NCBI GenBank assembly: GCA_937898535.1
Contig: CALDKP010000283.1
Location: 1-8,096, forward strand
DNA length: 8,096 nucleotides
DNA from: an uncultured Sphingomonadales bacterium
Lineage (GTDB): Bacteria > Pseudomonadota > Alphaproteobacteria > Sphingomonadales > Sphingomonadaceae
Direction of reading: 5' to 3'
Part shown: one piece after another, positions 5,714 through 8,096 of the stretch
How positions within the stretch are numbered: position 1 is the stretch's first letter
Layout of the letters: every line of letters starts with the position of its first letter
Notes under the pieces: generated by a model
Seen by the model: only the letters and a program-made list of their open reading frames with translations
Database searches by the model: none
What the model was told of the DNA's origin: nothing
Position numbers and translations under genes: made by a program

Positions 5714-7048
5714 TTATTGGACGGCAGGCATCTCTGCATCAGGCAGAAGCACACCCATGGCTTTTGCAAGCGTTGGTGCAATGGCACGCATGTCCATTTC
5801 ACCGAGGCTGCGTCCCTTTGCAACGCCTTTGCCCATCATCATGAAGCTAGACCGCATCAATGGGCTATGGGGAAAGTACCCGTGCATGCCCTTGCTGCCA
5901 GATGCGCTCACCAATGGGGCACCCGGTCCCTTGAAACCGCCTGCATACGCATTGGGGGCATAGCTGAGGTAAAAGCTTGCTTGCAGATTTCCGCCAAGGC
6001 GCGCTATTTCTGCGGGCTCTGCAATTTCTGCGATGCAGTTTTTCGTATCGGCCTTGAGTTCCGCTAACAAGCTAGCGACACGGGCTTTCAGCGCAGCATC
6101 ATCTGGACGTGCCAAAACGATGGCTGACGATCCGCCTGAGTTCCAAGGGCTGGCTTCCCAGCTTTTGATTTTGCCGTTCCCGTCGAGCACAATCAGGCCA
6201 GCGTCGATGAACGCACGGTACAGGTTGATTTCGGTGTCGACCTTTGAAAAGCCATGGTCCGATACCACAGCAATGACGCTATCCGGATGCGCTGCCATTT
6301 GCGCGGCAACGATCTGGCCAACAATCTTATCGATCCGCGCCAAAACAGCATAAGCTGCTGCTGTGTCGGGACCTTTTTCATGCTGCTCATGGTCGAGCGC
6401 GGTCAGATACACAGTCGTGAAATCGGGTTTTTCGCGCTTAATAAGCGCGGTGGCAAAACGGCCGCGGGTTTCGTCACCCTCTATGCTCTCGTCAATTCCC
6501 GGCGCGTAGCTGCCAAGTTCTGTTTCAAGCGCTTCTATCAGCCCCGGCGTCGCAAGCGCCTTTAGCAGCTTTGCATCATCGCCATGCCCGGTCCACCATA
6601 TCTGCGGGATGTTCCATCTAACGGCTTTTGCCTGAACGCTGACCGGCCAGTGAATATTTGCCGTGCTCAGACCGGCCTTTGCAGCCGCATCCCACAATGT
6701 GGGGACTTTAAAATCCGTAGCGTACCAATACCAGCCGCCTTGGTTGATCTGCATCGGGTCAAAGCTGTTATTGCCGACAATGCCGTGTTTCGCGGGGCTA
6801 ACACCCGTCAGCAAAGTCGCATGGCTAGGATAAGTGACGGTCGGTAGAACGCCCTTCACCTTATCAGCGTAGGTACCGTTCGTGATAAATTGTTTCAGGT
6901 TGGGAACCTGTATGCCGCGCTCTTCGGACTTGAGAATGTCCGCGGGCTGCAAACCATCAATTGAGATCAGCAGCACCGGCTCGGCCGAGGCCGCCGACGG
7001 CAGCGCGCTCACAAGGAGCGCGCTGCCAATCAGCAAAGCCGATTTCAT
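5714..7048 (-). CDS. Secreted nucleotide pyrophosphatase/phosphodiesterase (alkaline phosphatase superfamily)
   Basis: A 444-residue enzyme that hydrolyses phosphodiesters or nucleotide pyrophosphates outside the cytoplasm. A Sec signal peptide covers residues 1-22 (AASA before Glu23), so it is periplasmic or outer-membrane associated. The full two-zinc site is visible: D31 (ISIDG), nucleophile T72 in VTYPSH, the NPP-type NN at 93-94 (HGIVGNNSFDP), D219 and H223 (ALDHEQH), D264-H265 (VSDHGF) and H389 (KGMHGYFP). The spacing and the conserved HGIVGNN stretch fit the NPP (ENPP) branch better than classical PhoA. Its ATG shares one base with the TGA of the upstream TonB-dependent receptor (TGATG at 7046-7050) and no good ribosome binding site is present, so translation is probably coupled. 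It ends with tandem stops TAA-TGA. Likely role: cleave a phosphorylated ligand in step with the receptor that takes it up. The substrate is not known. Confidence 0.93.
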   Translation of the reverse strand: MKSALLIGSALLVSALPSAASAEPVLLISIDGLQPADILKSEERGIQVPNLKQFITNGTYADKVKGVLPTVTYPSHATLLTGVSPAKHGIVGNNSFDPMQINQGGWYWYATDFKVPTLWDAAAKAGLSTANIHWPVSVQAKAVRWNIPQIWWTGHGDDAKLLKALATPGLIEALETELGSYAPGIDESIEGDETRGRFATALIKREKPDFTTVYLTALDHEQHEKGPDTAAAYAVLARIDKIVGQIVAAQMAAHPDSVIAVVSDHGFSKVDTEINLYRAFIDAGLIVLDGNGKIKSWEASPWNSGGSSAIVLARPDDAALKARVASLLAELKADTKNCIAEIAEPAEIARLGGNLQASFYLSYAPNAYAGGFKGPGAPLVSASGSKGMHGYFPHSPLMRSSFMMMGKGVAKGRSLGEMDMRAIAPTLAKAMGVLLPDAEMPAVQ

Positions 7049-8096
7049 CAGAAACCAGCTTTCAATGTTACAAATATCTGGCGTGGTGAACCGGCCAACA
7101 ACGTTTGGTTATCGCCGCTGTTGCCAAAGCCGTTTGAACCAATGGTCGAGACATAATCTTTGCCGAACAGGTTCGTGGCATTCAACTGCAGCTCAAGCGG
7201 TGCGCGAAGCCCCGCATCCAAGCGGTAACCGACTGTGGCGTCAACGAGGACACGGCCAGGTACCGAGCGGTCATTCAAATAGTTGAAGAAACGCTTGCTC
7301 ATATAATTGGCACCAACGCGTCCGAAGAATGCGTCACTGTCATACGCAACTTCGCCGCGCAGCAGATGCTTTGGCGTATCAACAACTTCCTTGCCCTTCG
7401 TGGCAATAACTGCCGTGGGGGTAATGACGTTTTCACGATATGTTGCACCAGTGTAGCTGTATGATGCGAACAATGTCATGCCACCGCCCAAGCGCACATC
7501 GCCTGCTGCTTCAAAACCGAGCGAGCGGACGCTGCCTACGTTTTGAAGAATGGCAGGGTTTCCAACGATGCCTGCGCCGGTTTGTACACCCAACAGGCGG
7601 TTGCGGAAGTTGACATAATATACACCGATAACGCCATTAAAGACATTGTCGTTGTAACGCGCACCAAGCTCAAACGTGTCTGAGCTTTCTGGCTTCAGGC
7701 CACGTGCGATCAAGGCGTTGAAGCCGGCTTGCGTCGTGGCGAATGGTCCACTTGTTGCTGATGAAACAAACGCACGGGTAACCTGTGTGAAACCGCCGAA
7801 AATTTCGGCTTTATCCGTCAGCTTATATGCAACGCCTGCATGCGGCTGGAACCAGTCTTGCGACTTGATTTTGCCGGCAGCCAATGAACCCTGAATACGT
7901 GGGTCGGATTCATTGTTGACCTGAAAACCCTTCCAACCAAGATTGATCGTCAGATCGCCAAGGCTGATTTTGTCCTGCACATAATATTGCAGCGTGTCGG
8001 TGTTGAAATCGAACAACCACTGCGTGACAAACGGATTGCGCAAGAATTTGGCGTGCCCACCATCTTTAATTATCTTGGGCCGTTGTTAAACCCCGC
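7048..8096 (-). CDS. TonB-dependent outer membrane receptor, C-terminal part (5' truncated, probable frameshift near edge)
   Basis: About 331 residues of the beta-barrel of a TonB-dependent transporter are intact from 8043 to the stop at 7048. Signs include repeated amphipathic strands (for example YYVQDKISLGDLTINLGW), the FELGARYN strand signature, a long run of aromatic turn residues, LQLNATNLFGKDY near the end, and a C-terminal LKAGF that ends in Phe. The signal peptide, TonB box and plug lie beyond the window. The TTG at 8043 is not a real start. The same frame continues to 8085 (QRPKIIKDGGHAKF) and then meets a TAA at 8086-8088, while the adjacent minus frame reads AGFNNGP up to that point, so one base seems to be missing near 8075. 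The gene overlaps the phosphodiesterase start by one base, forming an operon with it. The ligand is inferred to be a phosphodiester or nucleotide-like compound, from context only. Confidence 0.88.

Noticed and set aside
5689..5726. Nested inverted repeat TGCCGT...ACGGCA with CCAAT/ATTGG inside, at the end of the phosphodiesterase gene
   Set aside because: On the minus strand the stem is followed by an A run, not by T residues, and the outer arms are 26 bases apart. It does not fit an intrinsic terminator and the arms are short enough to be chance.
14..8096. A CRISPR array, insertion sequence, phage genes, toxin-antitoxin pair or anti-phage system
   Set aside because: No regularly spaced repeats, transposase, terminal inverted repeats, phage structural genes or defence domains were found on either strand. 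All of the longer frames are accounted for by housekeeping or envelope genes.

Overview
The window looks like one whole assembled contig from a sphingomonad-type alphaproteobacterium (order Sphingomonadales). This is inferred from gene content: an RNase E/G tail, yacG and tRNA-Phe in a row, two TonB-dependent receptors of the long sphingomonad type with NVIIVTATKRE-like TonB boxes, and moderate GC. The first 13 bases are the end of an Illumina adapter, so biological sequence starts at about base 14. The far end cuts through a gene.

Layout. Bases 14-580 (+ strand) hold the 3' end of an RNase E/G-family gene, the overlapping zinc-finger gene yacG, and tRNA-Phe(GAA) with its own candidate promoter. 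A strong terminator (661-700) closes the minus-strand TonB-dependent receptor gene at 726-3278. Its 223-base upstream region contains two inverted repeats. It is followed on the + strand by a 46-residue DUF2256 zinc-ribbon gene (3502-3642) that is short enough to be missed by routine ORF calling. The rest is on the minus strand. A metallophosphoesterase (LpxH/COG2908-like, 4731-5609) and a GT4 glycosyltransferase (3673-4734) overlap by 4 bases as an envelope-lipid operon. A truncated second TonB-dependent receptor (7048 to the edge) is fused by a TGATG junction to a secreted nucleotide pyrophosphatase/phosphodiesterase (5714-7048).

How they may work together. The second receptor and the periplasmic phosphodiesterase form a likely capture-and-cleave unit for a phosphodiester or nucleotide-like substrate. 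The metallophosphoesterase/glycosyltransferase pair probably acts on a membrane glycolipid. The first receptor stands alone with its own regulatory region, and its substrate cannot be read from sequence.

No phage, insertion sequence, CRISPR array, defence system or clearly new system was found. The points most worth a second look are the adapter, the small DUF2256 gene, the two translationally coupled pairs, a probable frameshift in the last 35 bases, and a perfect 7+7 inverted repeat between the first receptor gene and DUF2256.
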